From Aedes albopictus (taxonomy: Eukaryota; Arthropoda; Insecta; Diptera; Culicidae): DNA of 64,000 nucleotides. Of this stretch, positions 21,726 through 33,201 are shown in pieces (position 1 is the first letter of the stretch; the number at the start of each line of letters is the position of its first letter). A model generated the notes under the pieces. That model was given only the letters and a program-made list of their open reading frames with translations, was not told where the DNA came from and did not search any database. A program made the translations under genes and the position numbers. The stretch is taken from NCBI RefSeq assembly GCF_035046485.1, contig NC_085137.1:450732980-450796979 (forward strand). The letters are read 5' to 3'.

Positions 21726-23480
21726 AAAACGCATCCACACCCGCGACATTACGACACAAGGCTCAAAGAAAAACGACGCGGACAACGTGGTCTACCCGCC
21801 ACCGAATGATATGGCGATCTTGACCCTTCAAAAAAATAAGAAGGATGTTTCGCGTCCCGACTGCAGGGTTGCCCGCTTGTACATCTGAAATAGAAAATAG
21901 TATTAAATGGTGATAGACTCACAACAGTTACATAATTTTCGGAAATAAATCTCTCTATACATAGACAAAAATTACCTGAATCCTCCTGAAACAAATGGTT
22001 TATTAACAATGAAAAACATAATACAAAAAAAAAGTAGAGCTAATTATGACCTTGGAATTTTCCTGCATTTAAATTAACAAAGTTAAAAATTACAAGATCA
22101 GAATTTGGTATGGTAGATCTTACACCGTAACGCACCATTATAAGGTGATCTAAACTGAAAAACTGAAAAATTTCGAAAATTGCTAGAGATTCCACTGATC
22201 CCCACTGTTCGAAATCTTTGTATCCTATTCTAGAGACTACTGCTCAGATCTCCTCTCCCCTCGTAGACTTTTGTCCATGTAAAATTTTCGAAATTTGTGT
22301 GAAGTGTAGACTTTGAACCCTTGGAACTAAGTGCAGATCAGTCACAGATGAGCACAACATTCTGTCTATGTTAAACAAAGTCCTAATGATGTCAAAATAT
22401 ATTTAAACCGGGTGAATCAATACACTTTCGATTTTTCAAATGCAATCACCTAATGATGACTCAACGAACTGTGAAAAACTGTATCATTCAACATCACATA
22501 CGTCAACATATTTCTGTCATGAAACACCAGATGACGCCTTTTCAAATATAGCGCCACGTCAGATGTCTCCATGTTGACAGATGGTTGTTGTCATCTGCCC
22601 ACTTCATCGTTTATCTCCTCTCATGAACACCTTTCGAGTTGCGCATTTATAAGCGGCGCAAATGCGCACGCGCTTCCTGTATAGCGGAAAATTCAAGCCG
22701 ACGAAAATCTATTTTCAACCTCGACAGACATCAACAACAACAAGGAAACAACAGTTGGTTTGGATCTTGTTTCTTCGATGGTTATGTTTTTGCTGCGGGT
22801 TTGCTTTGATCGATTATTCATAACAAATGGGAGATTGGGAGAATAGTTGCAGTACGAGCGAAATAATCTCGCGAGAAGGAAAATTACTCGGAGAATTGTT
22901 TGAAAATTTCCCCTATTTCCGAAGTTTGCATGTGTTTGTATCGATAAACTTCGGGATGTTTCGGGAAAATTTCGTACTCGGGTTCCTTTCGGAATCGTTC
23001 GTAAAACATTCGGTTGTTTATGATTCTGAATGACGTGAGCTCTGTTATTTCTGTCGAGTTAAGTTGACATTTCCTTGGTGAGAGAATGTTCGAATTGTTG
23101 ATCAAAAACCACTGAATCTATCTATCGAAGAGCTTGTTATTTGCATTTGTTCCTCGTATTTTGACTCTCGCGAGTCAAGGATTCTTGAAGAACTGCACGA
23201 ATTGTTTTGTTTTAAAGAAAGATGAATGGCTTCGGAATCGGGCCATACTAAAGCTGTTTTGCCTTGACGAATGTAAATTTTATGGGATGTCAATGACTAC
23301 CCCTGTTTACAGCACATTCAAACAACACTTCTGACTGTCTGTAATTAAAATAATAAATATTGTGTGGAAATCAATCTAAGCCAATTTTCGCAACCAATCA
23401 GCTATTTCATTAATTAGAACCAGCTGAACATTTGTCTTCATTTTTCACTCTATTCGATTAACCATTTTGGCAACGATCCA
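21726..23480. other. anonymous region, no supported gene
   Basis: Frames of 60-70 codons occur on both strands without domains. Around 22,645 GCATTTATAAGCGGCGC could be a TATA box in a locally GC-richer stretch, followed by CAACAACAACAAGG typical of an untranslated leader, but no long frame follows. The stretch at 22,500-23,330 is the least repeat-like here and could include untranslated exon sequence. Confidence 0.3.
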
Positions 23481-24180
23481 GAACTAGTGGATCAGGAAAA
23501 TGCTAAGAGTAAACAAGCTGAAGAAACATACGCATGCATACACACGCCTAAATACAAACACACAAACATCAACACAATTGCCGGTGGAAAATCGAGATCT
23601 AGCATCATCGCAGGCCAGTGGGCGACCGAAGTCAGAAAATTCCTCCATTTTCCACTTCAATCTAATCTTTGTTTATTTATAAAGCACACGCAGCGCACAG
23701 AGCTGTGCGACTCCACCACCCTAGGCCTGTTCCCTGCACCACGGCACGTCGTCGTCCTCTTCCCTTTTGGGATCAACTTGGTGGTGTTGCAATAAATTTT
23801 CGAAATTGTCGACGACGACACTATCCTCGTCTCGTCCCAACAGTGCCCATGTCGTTTGAATATCTGAAATTTTCAGCCCGAGAAAAACACCAAGCGACAC
23901 AAAGTGGGTCTGTACGGTGGCGCCACCCGCTCGAGATGCGGCGATAGCAGAAACAAGCAAATTGACTGACAGATTGAGATTACTTACTTTTGGCTTGGGT
24001 GGTATTGTGTGTATTTGTGCCAAAGCACACAATGGTGAGAAAGGAACCACCATATCGGCAACCTGTGGATTGGCGTGTGAGTGCGCGCACGCTAACGCAA
24101 CAACGTTTTTGAAGGTTGGATATTTTTGGGACGTTGGGTAATAATTGGAGCTTTGAACTGTGGTCATTCAGGCACGTGTA
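23481..24180 (-). other. unique region with an unassigned 148-codon frame
   Basis: A minus-strand frame of 148 codons (23,721-24,167) starts MTTVQSSNYY and ends DDDVPWCREQA. I recognise no domain. A donor-like AAAA/GTAAGTAA lies inside it on the same strand, so a shorter spliced product is equally possible. The plus strand is also open in parts and has CACA-rich words near 23,545. The local CpG content is higher than in the surroundings. It may be chance. Confidence 0.25.
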
Positions 24181-24232
24181 ACATATGACTTTAATGGAAC
24201 CTTAAGATATAGGAGAAAAAAGTCCAAAGTAC

Positions 24233-24692
24233 CAAGGTGGGGTAAAATAGCCCACCTCATAAAATCATTCCTGAATGTGATTTGACCATTACTGTAGGTG
24301 AGTGGTGGCAAGATATGTTTGCATAAAACATCCTTTTAGAAGCCAGACAGGCAAACCTATGAAAAATCTTTTGATTTTCCTATGAAAATTGACAACTTCC
24401 GCTTTTTCTTGTTTGCAATTTAGGTTACCTGGTGATTTTATCATCAGACATGTTTTTCTAAGGATATTGAGAAACACATGGAGGCGCATGGTTGTTGGGC
24501 CCTACGATAACTATGTTAGAGGTTATTCAAATTTTTAAATCACTAAAATTAATAAAAATGCATTAGTTTCTTGAATATTTACCAAGCAAATATTGTTTAA
24601 TGTATGTTTCCCCTTGGAATGACTAACAAATAAAACCATTTATCATTGAAAGCCATAAAACTTTGAAAAATGGCATCTTACCCCACCATTAA
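24233..24692. mobile_element. probable TIR element, GGTGGGGTAA ends
   Basis: AGGTGGGGTAAAATAGCCC at the left and, on the opposite strand, TGGTGGGGTAAGATGCCAT at the right form 16-18 bp TIRs about 455 bp apart. TA occurs near both ends but not in strict register. The interior is AT-rich without coding signal. Confidence 0.5.
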
Positions 24693-25313
24693 TTGACCGA
24701 AGAAGTCTAGAAGTTTTCTGAAATATGTATTTAAACGACAATTAGAATAGCTCGAACTTCAGAACTACGACCTTCTTTCCTACTAGGAGTAGTGAGTTCG
24801 AACAATTTTTTTATATTTATGCATAAGTTTTCACTGAAGGTTTATAAAAATATTGATTCAAAAATCGTGGAGCACTTTAAAAGGATTTCTTCATACATGT
24901 TTTAACATTCTATAAAATTTATTGGCGTATTTTCCTGCAAATTCTATGAGACAATTTATCTGAATACTTATTGAAATCTTTTTTTTTGTATTTTATACAA
25001 AGGTACATATAAAGTTTTCATGCCGCCATTCGACAAAGCTCTACTGCTACATACCTGGTTGATTCTTCTGTATCATATGCTTTACAAGTGAACAATCTTA
25101 GCATGCTACACTCCGACCTTAATTTACGTTCACTATCGGGGGCGTTAACCAACTTTCATTGAAATACACATATTACATGCTAGTTTATCTTCTCCATGTG
25201 TTCGACAAAGTTTGAGTGCTGATCAAGGGCTATCACGTGTGGCCATTCACTTTTTGGGATTGCGACCACAGATGGCAACACTGATCGATCTGAGAAGACC
25301 GTCCATTAACTGG
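24693..25313. other. AT-rich spacer
   Basis: No gene is seen. Near 24,760 CTACTAGGAGTAGTGAGTTCGAA resembles part of a tRNA anticodon and T arm, too incomplete to call. The rest is anonymous. Confidence 0.4.
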
Positions 25314-25326
25314 GGTGTTGCTAGTT

Positions 25327-25741
25327 TTTTATTCTTCAACCACTTAACCTATTTTACAGCTCTTTTGTCCACCAGGGCACTGCGTGAGTGATTCCAATTG
25401 GCACCTTGTACAGTGCCTAAATGTATTCTATTCTAATTCTACTCTATCGATGGTTGCCTTTGCGCTGCTGTCACTTTTCTTCTCTGTCCATGGTAGAATG
25501 ATGAGCACGAGGATGTTGATGTGTTGCTCTTATTCTTTCCAGTCCGATTGGGGAGTCCGTTATGAGTTGCCGTTAGCCGATATCCAAGTTTCCGGGTCCG
25601 TTGGAGCATATGCTCAAAAGAGGGTCAGGCCGTACACGGGGGGAAAAGAAACTGACGAAAAATGGCAAGTGCCGTTGCTGGGATCAAACCCATGACCATC
25701 TACTTATGAAGTAAACGTGAACTACGCCACAGGCTTCGGCA
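25327..25741 (-). mobile_element. tRNA-derived SINE, second family, copy 1
   Basis: On the minus strand it starts with a tRNA-like head carrying GTGGCGTAGTTC (box A) and GGGTTTGATCCC (box B). A body with CGGACTGGAAAG and GAGCACAAC-like words follows, ending in AAGAATAAAAAA. A 13-bp duplication GGTGTTGCTAGTT flanks it (25,314-25,326 and 25,742-25,754). The intact duplication suggests a fairly recent insertion. Confidence 0.9.
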
Positions 25742-25756
25742 GGTGTTGCTAGTTAT

Positions 25757-26335
25757 CTGGTAAAGTAAAAACTAGTTATCTCGGTAACGAAAGCAAATAG
25801 AAAGGAGTCGTCTTCGGCAAAGTTGTTCAGAATGACAAGATCATTCTGAAGATTCTTCAAATGGTTGGTGATCTCACCGCTAGGTTGCGCTAGTTATCAA
25901 GTAAAGGTTTCGACGTCTTTATCTTGGGGCCCAGAACAGATAGAAAGGTGTCGTCTTCGGCAAAGTTGTTTAGAAGAGCAAGAATATTCTGTTGATTCTG
26001 CTATTAGTTGATGATTTCGCCGCCAGGTGGCGCTAGATATCCAGAATTGTTTTAGACTTCTTCATCTCGGGATCCAGAGCAGATAGGAAAAGTGTCGTCT
26101 TCAGCAATGTTGTTCAGAAGGACAAGAACATTCTGGTTATACACCAATTATTTATGTCAAGTTCTCTTCAATTAGTTGCTTCTTAAATGAGTTGGTGATT
26201 TTAACAATAGGTGGCGTAGATATCATGTAAAGTTGTACACTTCCCTTTCTCGGGAAAGATAGCAGATAGAAATTTGTCGTCTTCGGCAAAGTTGTACAAA
26301 AGGATCATTCTGGTGATTCACCAATTGGTTAAGTC
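25757..26335. repeat. four tandem copies of a 143-182 bp repeat
   Basis: The word TCGTCTTCGGCAAAGTTGT (or close variants) recurs at 25,808, 25,951, 26,095 and 26,277. Each time it is preceded by CAGATAGAAAG and followed by GACAAGAACATTCTG, then GTTGGTGAT and a GGTGGCGCTAGATATC block. Spacings are 143, 144 and 182 bp. Related words occur singly at 31.68 kb and 53.47 kb, so the unit is a dispersed repeat that has tandemised here. Confidence 0.85.
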
Positions 26336-26430
26336 ACATTTTCCCGAAAACCATTCGTCCGAATTCCGAACGCCCGAATGACAAATGCCCAAAAGTAGCA
26401 AACGCCCGAAAGTCATTCGCCCCAATGGAA
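26336..26430. repeat. degenerate CGCCCGAATG short tandem
   Basis: CGTCCGAATT, CGCCCGAATG, TGCCCAAAAG, CGCCCGAAAG and CGCCCCAATG follow one another at 15-18 bp steps. It recalls the GGCCGAATG arrays at 45 kb and 47.4 kb on the opposite strand. Confidence 0.6.
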
Positions 26431-26571
26431 ACATTTTTCTGACATCATTTAAGGAGAAAAATCAAAAAATCTCATTTCTATCTTGCATATATTTTAAAGG
26501 TACAAATCTTACGTACCTAGCATCGAACCACGCTGCATTTGTTTATCCTGGCTAACACTTGCAAAATTTAT

Positions 26572-26612
26572 CAGGAGGCCGGCTCCAGAGGCACGTTATC
26601 CTCCATTTGGGA
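26572..26612 (-). repeat. LINE 3' end fragment
   Basis: CCGGCTCCAGAGGCACGTTA and TCCTCCATTTGGGA match the last 40 bp before the TGATACC tail of the LINE copies at 47.2 kb and 60.9 kb. Only this short piece remains. Confidence 0.6.
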
Positions 26613-27047
26613 AATGCTTGCCATGTTTTGATGCAATCTATGAAAAGCTAAAAAAAATTCGTTGGCCACCCTCTGTATCATGATTTTTGCTTATTTGTCC
26701 AGTGCTTCGTCCGGGCACTTTTTCAGAGGCCTCCAGAATCCAGAATATTTCCGGGATGCTTCTCTTTTTTTCTGGGAAAACTGGAATGCCCTTCAGAAAT
26801 GCTTTATTATTTTCTGCCAGGACTTAATAGCATAATTGCTTTGTCACAATGTGAAACAATGTCGAACATTCGATTTGCCTAAATCATATTGGATCTGAGA
26901 AACAGGTCGAACTCGATTGTTTGTGATCTAGTTTGTGATTCAATTATCCGGTACAAATGGCTCGATTATCCGAAGATCAAGCAATTGTTATTTTTTAGAT
27001 TCAATCACCGCATGACTCTGTGATAAATAATTTCAATTGGCTTTTCT
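26613..27047. other. anonymous spacer
   Basis: No supported gene or repeat. CCAGAATCCAGAATATTTCC near 26,735 is a short tandem. Confidence 0.4.
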
Positions 27048-27365
27048 CGGTGAACTTAATTAAGCTTGAGCATAGATGACCGCACAATTCGTAGTTGCTA
27101 CTCCGTGATTGACCAGAGCAATCGAAATTGCACAAGGAACCAATGAATAGGGCTTGGGGCTAGCTTACTATTCTCAACATGCACAGTTCGAGAACTCACA
27201 AGTAATGTCAACAACGGCGCTGGCCACGTCCTTACGGTCATCGAGGAGGGAAGGGAATGTTAGTATGACAACCGTTGTCATAGAGACCTTGAATCCCAGT
27301 GTCTCCACGATTATCTTGGGAAGGAAGTTTTCTTAGTAGGGTAGGGTACATTGTCAGGTCTAGGA
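27048..27365 (+). repeat. dispersed repeat family, copy A
   Basis: AGTTGCTACTCCGTGATTGACC, a CCACG-CC block, an AGGGAAGGAATGTTAGT block and a final TAGGGT-GGTA-ATT-TCAGGTCT block occur in the same order at 28.8-29.1 kb. About 60-70% of the intervening bases look alike by eye. No coding frame or TIR found, so the class is unknown. Confidence 0.55.
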
Positions 27366-27439
27366 GTCACCTATGGTTGGTGATGTGATCTGACAATGGA
27401 TCAACAAACACTAACTTTCGCGCACAACCGACCACTTTT

Positions 27440-27500
27440 CGATATGGAAACATGTCTATAAAAGAAATCCTGTCGCGCGTTTCCACCCCATCAGTGAGCA
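27440..27500 (+). promoter_or_regulatory. possible core promoter
   Basis: TATAAAAG at 27,457-27,464 is followed 34 bp on by TCAGT at 27,491-27,495, the arthropod initiator. The spacing puts the TATA box about 36 bp upstream of the initiator A, a little further than the usual 30. Downstream a frame of about 97 codons overlaps the TATA box, so it is not its product. Weak evidence. Confidence 0.25.
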
Positions 27501-27745
27501 AAAGCTTTAAACCCATTCCGCACAGGAATGAACTGAACACGACAAAGGACAAACCAATGATCAAAACCATATGCTCACACAACAAGAAACAACACAAAAC
27601 TAAGCACCGCGCATCTATTGTTTTCATTTTCGCGCAAGACGATGACGAACGCAATCGATTATGCTGCAACATTTATTCACTCCATCTGGAGCGATGCATG
27701 CACAGCAAGGAACAAAACAATACTCGCTTTTCTCGATGTACTTAA

Positions 27746-28440
27746 TTCTACTCAAAGAAGAAGGGAATAACAAAAATAATTAAATAAACGGTGGATAGAA
27801 TCGCAAGTGTGCGACGAGAGAAATTGAATGGAAATTGAAAATTAACAGAGGCCATAATTGAACAACACAATCACAACGTGGTTGTGATCTGTTAAATGTT
27901 GTCGGCTTTACTTGCGGTTCTTGTTGATGTGCTTAACCAGTGTTGCCTACAATAACATACTTTTGTGTCGCAATATAAAACAATGTACTGCACTTGAGGT
28001 GCACTATAACATTGTCGAACATTCGAATTGCCTAATTCAGACCGGATCTGATTTCAATTTGAATTTGCATTTTTCAGTGATGCCAGCAATCATAGAATGT
28101 TTGTGTCGCTTTAAAAAAAAACTTCGTTTTGATATGAAATTCAAATTTCAATATGAAATAGCGTTTGACATCTACTTAAATTATAGTAAAGAGTCTGATT
28201 TTGCAGACATTCGTATGTATATATTCAGCAGCATATATTCTATTTGAACAAAGTTGCCTTCTAACATAAGAAATAATAATATCAGGATTCATCACTGGTC
28301 AGCCTTTGTTGTTCTTTCGAACTTTACTGAACATTACATGTGTATATTTAGAAAACTATTTATGATTTAGAGTAATGATTAATCTAAATTTTGGACGCAA
28401 GAAAGTGGACGTAAATAAACTCGACGTTAAACTGCTTTCA
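27746..28440. other. AT-rich, no gene seen
   Basis: A 111-codon frame at 27,912-28,247 is hydrophobic and AT-driven with no domain. CAAAGTTGCCTTCTAACATAAG near 28,240 echoes the TTCGGCAAAGTTGTTC repeat of 25.8 kb. Otherwise anonymous. Confidence 0.4.
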
Positions 28441-28469
28441 GTTTATTTTTAATTCTGGCTTGGAAACAT

Positions 28470-28700
28470 GTAGGAAAAATAAAATTGTATAAACTCTTTT
28501 CTAGGAGATAAGGCCTTATGGAACGACAATTCACGCCATCTTTGACCAAAAGGCCAGTATAGAGTGAGCATCACTAATTTTAAACAACTGGCAACACACC
28601 GAACGTCCAGTGGCCCAGGGGAACATTTTTCGTATCTCAGCTCGAGCGGGAATTCAATCCATGGAATGGCCACGAAACCAACAGGATCGAGGCTACATCA
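28470..28700 (-). mobile_element. possible SINE of a third type
   Basis: On the minus strand TTGGTTTCGTGGCC and GGATTGAATTCCCGC sit at box A and box B spacing. A body follows with CCACTGGACG, CTGGCCTTTTGGTC and TTGTCGTTCCATAAGGCC words, suggestive of a tRNA-derived SINE. No TSD was found and no second copy lies in the window. Confidence 0.4.
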
Positions 28701-28794
28701 ACAAAAATTGCTCATATAACAATAAGCCATGTGCACTTCTGTACCATGTTGCTCTGTAAACCGCGATTTCTTCAGTAAGGGTATTTTTTTTTTA

Positions 28795-29095
28795 ACTTGG
28801 CTTAGCTTAAACATCTATAGTTGCTACTCCGTGATTGACCCGAATTGCACAATGAATCAACTAAAAAATTGGCTGGGAGTGGTCTACATTCTCACTGTGC
28901 ACGCTTCAGAGACTCTCTTCAATGGTAGAATAAAAACACCGGCCACGACCTTGCAGTAAGGCTAAAGGGAAGGAATATTAGTGCCATCCTTCGTGATGTG
29001 ATGGACTACGTTTGCCGCTGCGACTCCTCTAAAGGCTGCAGGAAGGAGTGTTTGTTGGTAGGGAAGGTATCATTAGGTCTGAATGCACTTTAATA
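28795..29095 (+). repeat. dispersed repeat family, copy B
   Basis: This is the second copy of the family at 27,048-27,365, starting at GGCTTAGCTTAAAC and ending at GTATCATTAGGTCTGAATG. It has a GGAATATTAGTGCC block and a CTGCAGGAAGGAGTG block not obvious in copy A. Confidence 0.55.
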
Positions 29096-29804
29096 AGTTG
29101 TTATTATTGTTTTAATCGCCGCGATTTGATGTGCCGGTGATTCATCAATTGGTTTTCGACGAGAACACACAAAATGTACAACACAAAAATACTTGACAAA
29201 GTTACAAACAGCTAAAAGAAACTTTTTACATTAAGATAAGAGGTAACGAAAATGTTGTGAACAAACAGATTGACCGCAAACTATTATAGGGAAATTGAAA
29301 ACGACGACCACTGACGCTTTATATGTAATGATATGACGCTTTATATGTAATGATAGGATGCATGTAATTTGTATGTATTTCAATGTTTGTAAAGTTATGG
29401 CCGTCTAATAGTGAAGAGACGGCTGGAAGAATGTAAGTTATTTAATTAGTTGGTTTTGTTTGTTTTTTAAATGTTTAATATTTTAGAGACCGCAGAAGAT
29501 GGTCGAAGGCCAGTAAAATCGACTAAAACGTCCGGACAATCTGGCAAATAAGTTTTAAATTATTTCTCGCCGAAAACCATTCGATGAACCACCAGCACAC
29601 TTTTATAAGTTATATGGCCTTTGATTTATACATAATACCAAATTGGACGTGTGCGTCAAACATTCGGCCTGAACTTGGCTTGCATCGGCGTGGGACTTCT
29701 TAAACAATTATTACCAAAGTTAACTACTTTTTAATTATTGGATTACAACAAGAAGACATCTAGCTATGAGCATGTGCAGAAATTTTCTGGTTTTAATGAT
29801 GTTA
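29096..29804. other. AT-rich spacer with a 24-bp duplication
   Basis: At 29,310-29,355 GACGCTTTATATGTAATGAT is present twice in tandem. Nothing else is supported. Confidence 0.45.
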
Positions 29805-30062
29805 GCCTTTCTGAGACGGGATACGCCGATCGGCGTGCGGTTTTTCACGCCGCCACCGCCGCCGCCGCCGATTGCCACGCTGACACGCCGATGCTTCCTG
29901 GATCGGCTTCAAACAACAAAACGATAAACTTTTTCCATCAGTGCGTGGGTATAACACTCCTTTACCAATCCCCGTTTAAAAAATATAGTATATTTGATTC
30001 TTGATAACTTGGGGAGACTCACGCCGATTCATGCCGGTTTCGGCGCGGCGCGGCGGCGCACA
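29805..30062. repeat. paired GC-rich CGG/CCG microsatellites
   Basis: GCCGCCACCGCCGCCGCCG (29,849-29,872) preceded by GCCGATCGGCGTGCGG, and on the far side GGCGCGGCGCGGCGGCGC (30,036-30,058), stand out in otherwise AT-rich sequence. The two are complementary in sense, so this may be the remains of one element with inverted GC-rich ends. Confidence 0.5.
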
Positions 30063-30104
30063 AGGCTATACAAAATTGCTACCCTTTGAATTTATTGTGA
30101 TAAT

Positions 30105-30293
30105 TGTGCTCATTCTGCGAATGGAGTGACGTGAGAAAAGTCGGAGTCGTATATCGAGGTGAGAAATCTCGACTCGAATGAGGTGACTCTCCATTTGATT
30201 TACACGGCAAATCACTTCATTCGAGACGGGATTCCTCATCTCGATATACGACTCCGACTTTTCTCACGTCCCTCCATTCGCAGAATGAGCACA
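30105..30293. mobile_element. hairpin MITE with about 60-bp TIRs
   Basis: TGTGCTCATTCTGCGAATGG and GTGAGAAAAGTCGGAGTCG at the left pair with CGACTCCGACTTTTCTCAC and CCATTCGCAGAATGAGCACA at the right. Arms match for nearly 60 bp around a 70-bp core that also pairs partly (ACTCGAATGA with TCATTCGAGAC). AATT or AAATT lies just outside. Confidence 0.82.
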
Positions 30294-30751
30294 AATTCTT
30301 GATATATTAGGACATGTGTCATCAACAATGTTGTTCCTATTTTGATTCCTAATGCTGGTATCCTATTGAACTCATAAGTGATTTTGGACGATGGAAACAC
30401 TACAGCAACAATAGGAACACAGCAGCAAAAATACTAAGGAAAATATTTATTTCAAATAGATTTTAGGACAGATCTTAAGCACACAAATGGTGCAATCTCA
30501 TGATGGGGCACAATCGGTGAAGTACTAGAATTGAAGTAATGAGCTGAATTTTTGTATGATAAGAAGGTCAATTCTCCGTTTCTGCATTAAAAAGGTTCAA
30601 AAAGCGTGGGTATTATGATTCCTTGCCTAATTTGATGCTTTTGAGCAGAACTTTAGGCAACAGTATTGTTGTTTTCTCCATTTCTTGCAACATGAACAAT
30701 ACAGTTACCCAAAGTTTTGCTCAAACAGCCTGCTAATGATGTTCACCTTCC
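30294..30751. other. AT-rich spacer
   Basis: No gene found. CAATAGGAACACAGC near 30,410 recalls the AATAGG words of the element at 8,458. Confidence 0.4.
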
Positions 30752-30995
30752 CGGTCAGAAAGGCATAACAAAAACATAACATAATTATATCAACGGTTGA
30801 TATTTATATCAAGGTTTGTTATATTTAGATATATTTATTGGAATCGGTACGAAAACTAGTTTGTATTATTTCAAGGTTCTAACAAAGTCAGTTACAATGA
30901 ATGAATATGTGATTTGATCATCATTGCATCAGCATTATAACAAACTCAGTAATAATTTTTAAAATGCAATGTGTAACTAATCAATATTTTTGGTA
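30752..30995. mobile_element. AT-rich TIR element, left part
   Basis: CCCGGTCAGAAAGGCATAAC is the mirror of the terminus at 34,372-34,396 (ACCCGATCAGAAAGGCATAA on the minus strand). It is followed by the same ATAACATAATTATA and GGTTTGTTATA words. The right part is not seen. The SINE at 30,996 may have inserted into it. Confidence 0.55.
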
Positions 30996-31430
30996 TGCCG
31001 GGGCACGTGGCGTAGTTGGTCACACGTTCGCTTCATATGCGGATGGTCATGGGTTTGATTCCCAGTCCCGGCACTTGCAATTTTTCGTCAGTTGCTTTTC
31101 CCCCGAAAGCAACTGACACTGATCCTCTTCTGAGCCCCATGTCTCAAACGAACCCGGATACCTGGACATCGGCGAACTGCTACTCATAATGGACCCCCAA
31201 TCGGACTGGAAAGGAACAACGGCCATCCATCATCATCTTTGTGCTCATCATTCTACTAGGTATAAAGTAGAAAAAGTGAAAGCAGCAGAAAGGCAACCAG
31301 TTCGATAAAGTAGAAAAGAATCTAGGCGCTGTACAAAATGTAAGTACAGCTGTCAATTGAAATTGCTCACGTAGTGCCCCAGAGGACAATAGAGCTGTAA
31401 ATTAGGTTAAGTGATTAAGAATAAAAAAAA
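30996..31430 (+). mobile_element. tRNA-derived SINE, second family, copy 2
   Basis: The head TGCCGGGGCACGTGGCGTAG contains box A (GTGGCGTAGTTGG) and box B (GGGTTTGATTCCC) and folds like a tRNA acceptor and T arm. The body ends in AGAATAAAAAAAA. A 13-bp duplication AATATTTTTGGTA flanks it (30,983-30,995 and 31,431-31,443). Same family as 25,327-25,741 but opposite orientation. Confidence 0.92.
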
Positions 31431-31443
31431 AATATTTTTGGTA

Positions 31444-31920
31444 GTTTTTAGTGCGTAAATTAAGCGCTGTGTGACGCCATTGTGTTTAGAAAATATACAA
31501 CTGTTGATATCCTTTATTATATAAACTACCAAAAAAGCTCATGACTTCATCAAATTTGTACAGAAAGCTTATGACTTTGGAAGGTGGAAAATGATGTAAG
31601 CAACTCCACCATTACGTGATGATATTGGGTAATTTTAAATGTGTCTTATAATGATCCAGATCACCTTCACAGTTCGTATGTTCAGCAAAGTTGTTCACTA
31701 CTACGAGCTATTTGTTTGATATGTTTAATCTCATTATTCTGCTGTCCCAGGAAGTTCGGATCATCACTCATCAGCGAAGTTGTCGAGAAGTCCTTCGCTC
31801 TCAAGTGGAAAATATTATATGTAATTGAACCGCGGCGTTCGCGGATTTTGTACATGTCTTACAGGTTGAATGTTTATTATGGATGGCTACGGAGTACTTT
31901 CAGGGAACATTTCTAGAGAT
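31444..31920. other. anonymous spacer
   Basis: TTCAGCAAAGTTGTTC near 31,682 and AGCGAAGTTGTCGAGAAG near 31,775 are decayed single copies of the 25.8-kb tandem unit. No gene is seen. Confidence 0.4.
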
Positions 31921-32360
31921 ATTAAAAGTATTTCTCATGTAGATCTTCTAGGGAGCTCACCAGAAGTTCTTCCAGAGATCTCTCCGAGAGTTTTCGCAAC
32001 GATTCCTACGTGAATTCTTACTGACGATCCTCCAGTCAAATATTCAAATATTTCTCCAAAAGTTCTTAAAGAGATTTCCCCTAGAGTTCCTCTAGAAAAT
32101 GTGGTTGAAGATTTATTCAGCAACTTCTTAAGAAAGGCTTCCGATGATTCCTACAAAAAAATACTCTAAAGATTCCTACGGTAATTCCTCCAAGGAATTC
32201 CTCTAGGGAATTTTTCCAATAATTTTCAAATAATTCCTCCAGTAATTTCTGCAAAAAAATCCATAAGAAATTCCTCCACGTATTCTTCCGGGTAATCCTC
32301 TTAGGAATTCTTCAACAATTCCTCCATGATTTTTTCCATGACCTTCTCTTTGGGTTCTTC
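31921..32360. repeat. decayed 12/24-bp motif relic
   Basis: GATTCCTCCA, GAATTCCTCTAGG, AATTCCTCCAG and TTCTTCAAGG recur at 12-bp-like steps in the orientation of the main array. A thinner trail of the same words lies at 32,590-32,720 and 33,120-33,165. Confidence 0.6.
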
Positions 32361-33201
32361 AAGGATTTGTTGGAAGATTATTTGATATACATGTTGGGAT
32401 CCCAAGTAAACCACTCCTATGAACCATCATCTCTGATCATAGAACACGAAAACACCAATTCACCAATTATATTTCACCGACCAGATCACGTCACCTTTGA
32501 TATGTCGGAGCTCTCAACTTAAACTACTAATATGAATTCAATTGCACAGTATACAGATCGTTCGTGATAGGGATTTCCCGCAAGGTTTAACATACATTTC
32601 GTCTCTTGAGAATTTCTTCAGAGAATCCAAAAGGAAGATTCTTTAAGACATTCTTAGCAAATTACTTAAGCCTATGCATCACAAATTCCTTAAAAGATTC
32701 TCCATCAGGGAAAATCCATCAGAAATTCTGAAGGATCTCAGTAATTAATTAAGTTCTAGTTTTAAAGTTAAACTTTTCAATCCAATTCCAATTTCTTCGA
32801 AATTTCTTAGTATGTGGTCACTCAGTATCTGTTGTGAATATCACTACAGCTTTTTTCCGCATAGATAATCTGTGTATGCATATCTGCCGATCGAAATAGT
32901 TATGTACTAGCAAATGAAGTGTAGTTGTTTTGTTAGAGTTAATAATATATTCAGTTCAACAACGAAACGAAGTGTTTTGCCCTTTGGATTCCCTCAACGC
33001 TCTGTGTTCGAAAACAAATTACTTCAAGTATTTATCAATAGGTTTCTTTACAAATTTTATCAACAATTACACCAATGACTCATTATGGAAATGCTTTTTT
33101 TCTATCCTTTTAAAAATTTATCCATAAATTCCTCCAAGGGAATATTCCTGCAAGAATTTGCGGTGGAAATTCCTACCGAAACATTCACCACTTAAACGCC
33201 A
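32361..33201. other. AT-rich, no gene seen
   Basis: Apart from scattered motif relics this is anonymous AT-rich DNA. A 65-codon frame at 32,930-33,127 is AT-driven and shows no domain. Confidence 0.4.

Noticed and set aside
27457..27495. TATA box plus initiator as a definite promoter
   Set aside because: Spacing is about 5 bp too long and no supported exon follows; kept only as a low-confidence site.
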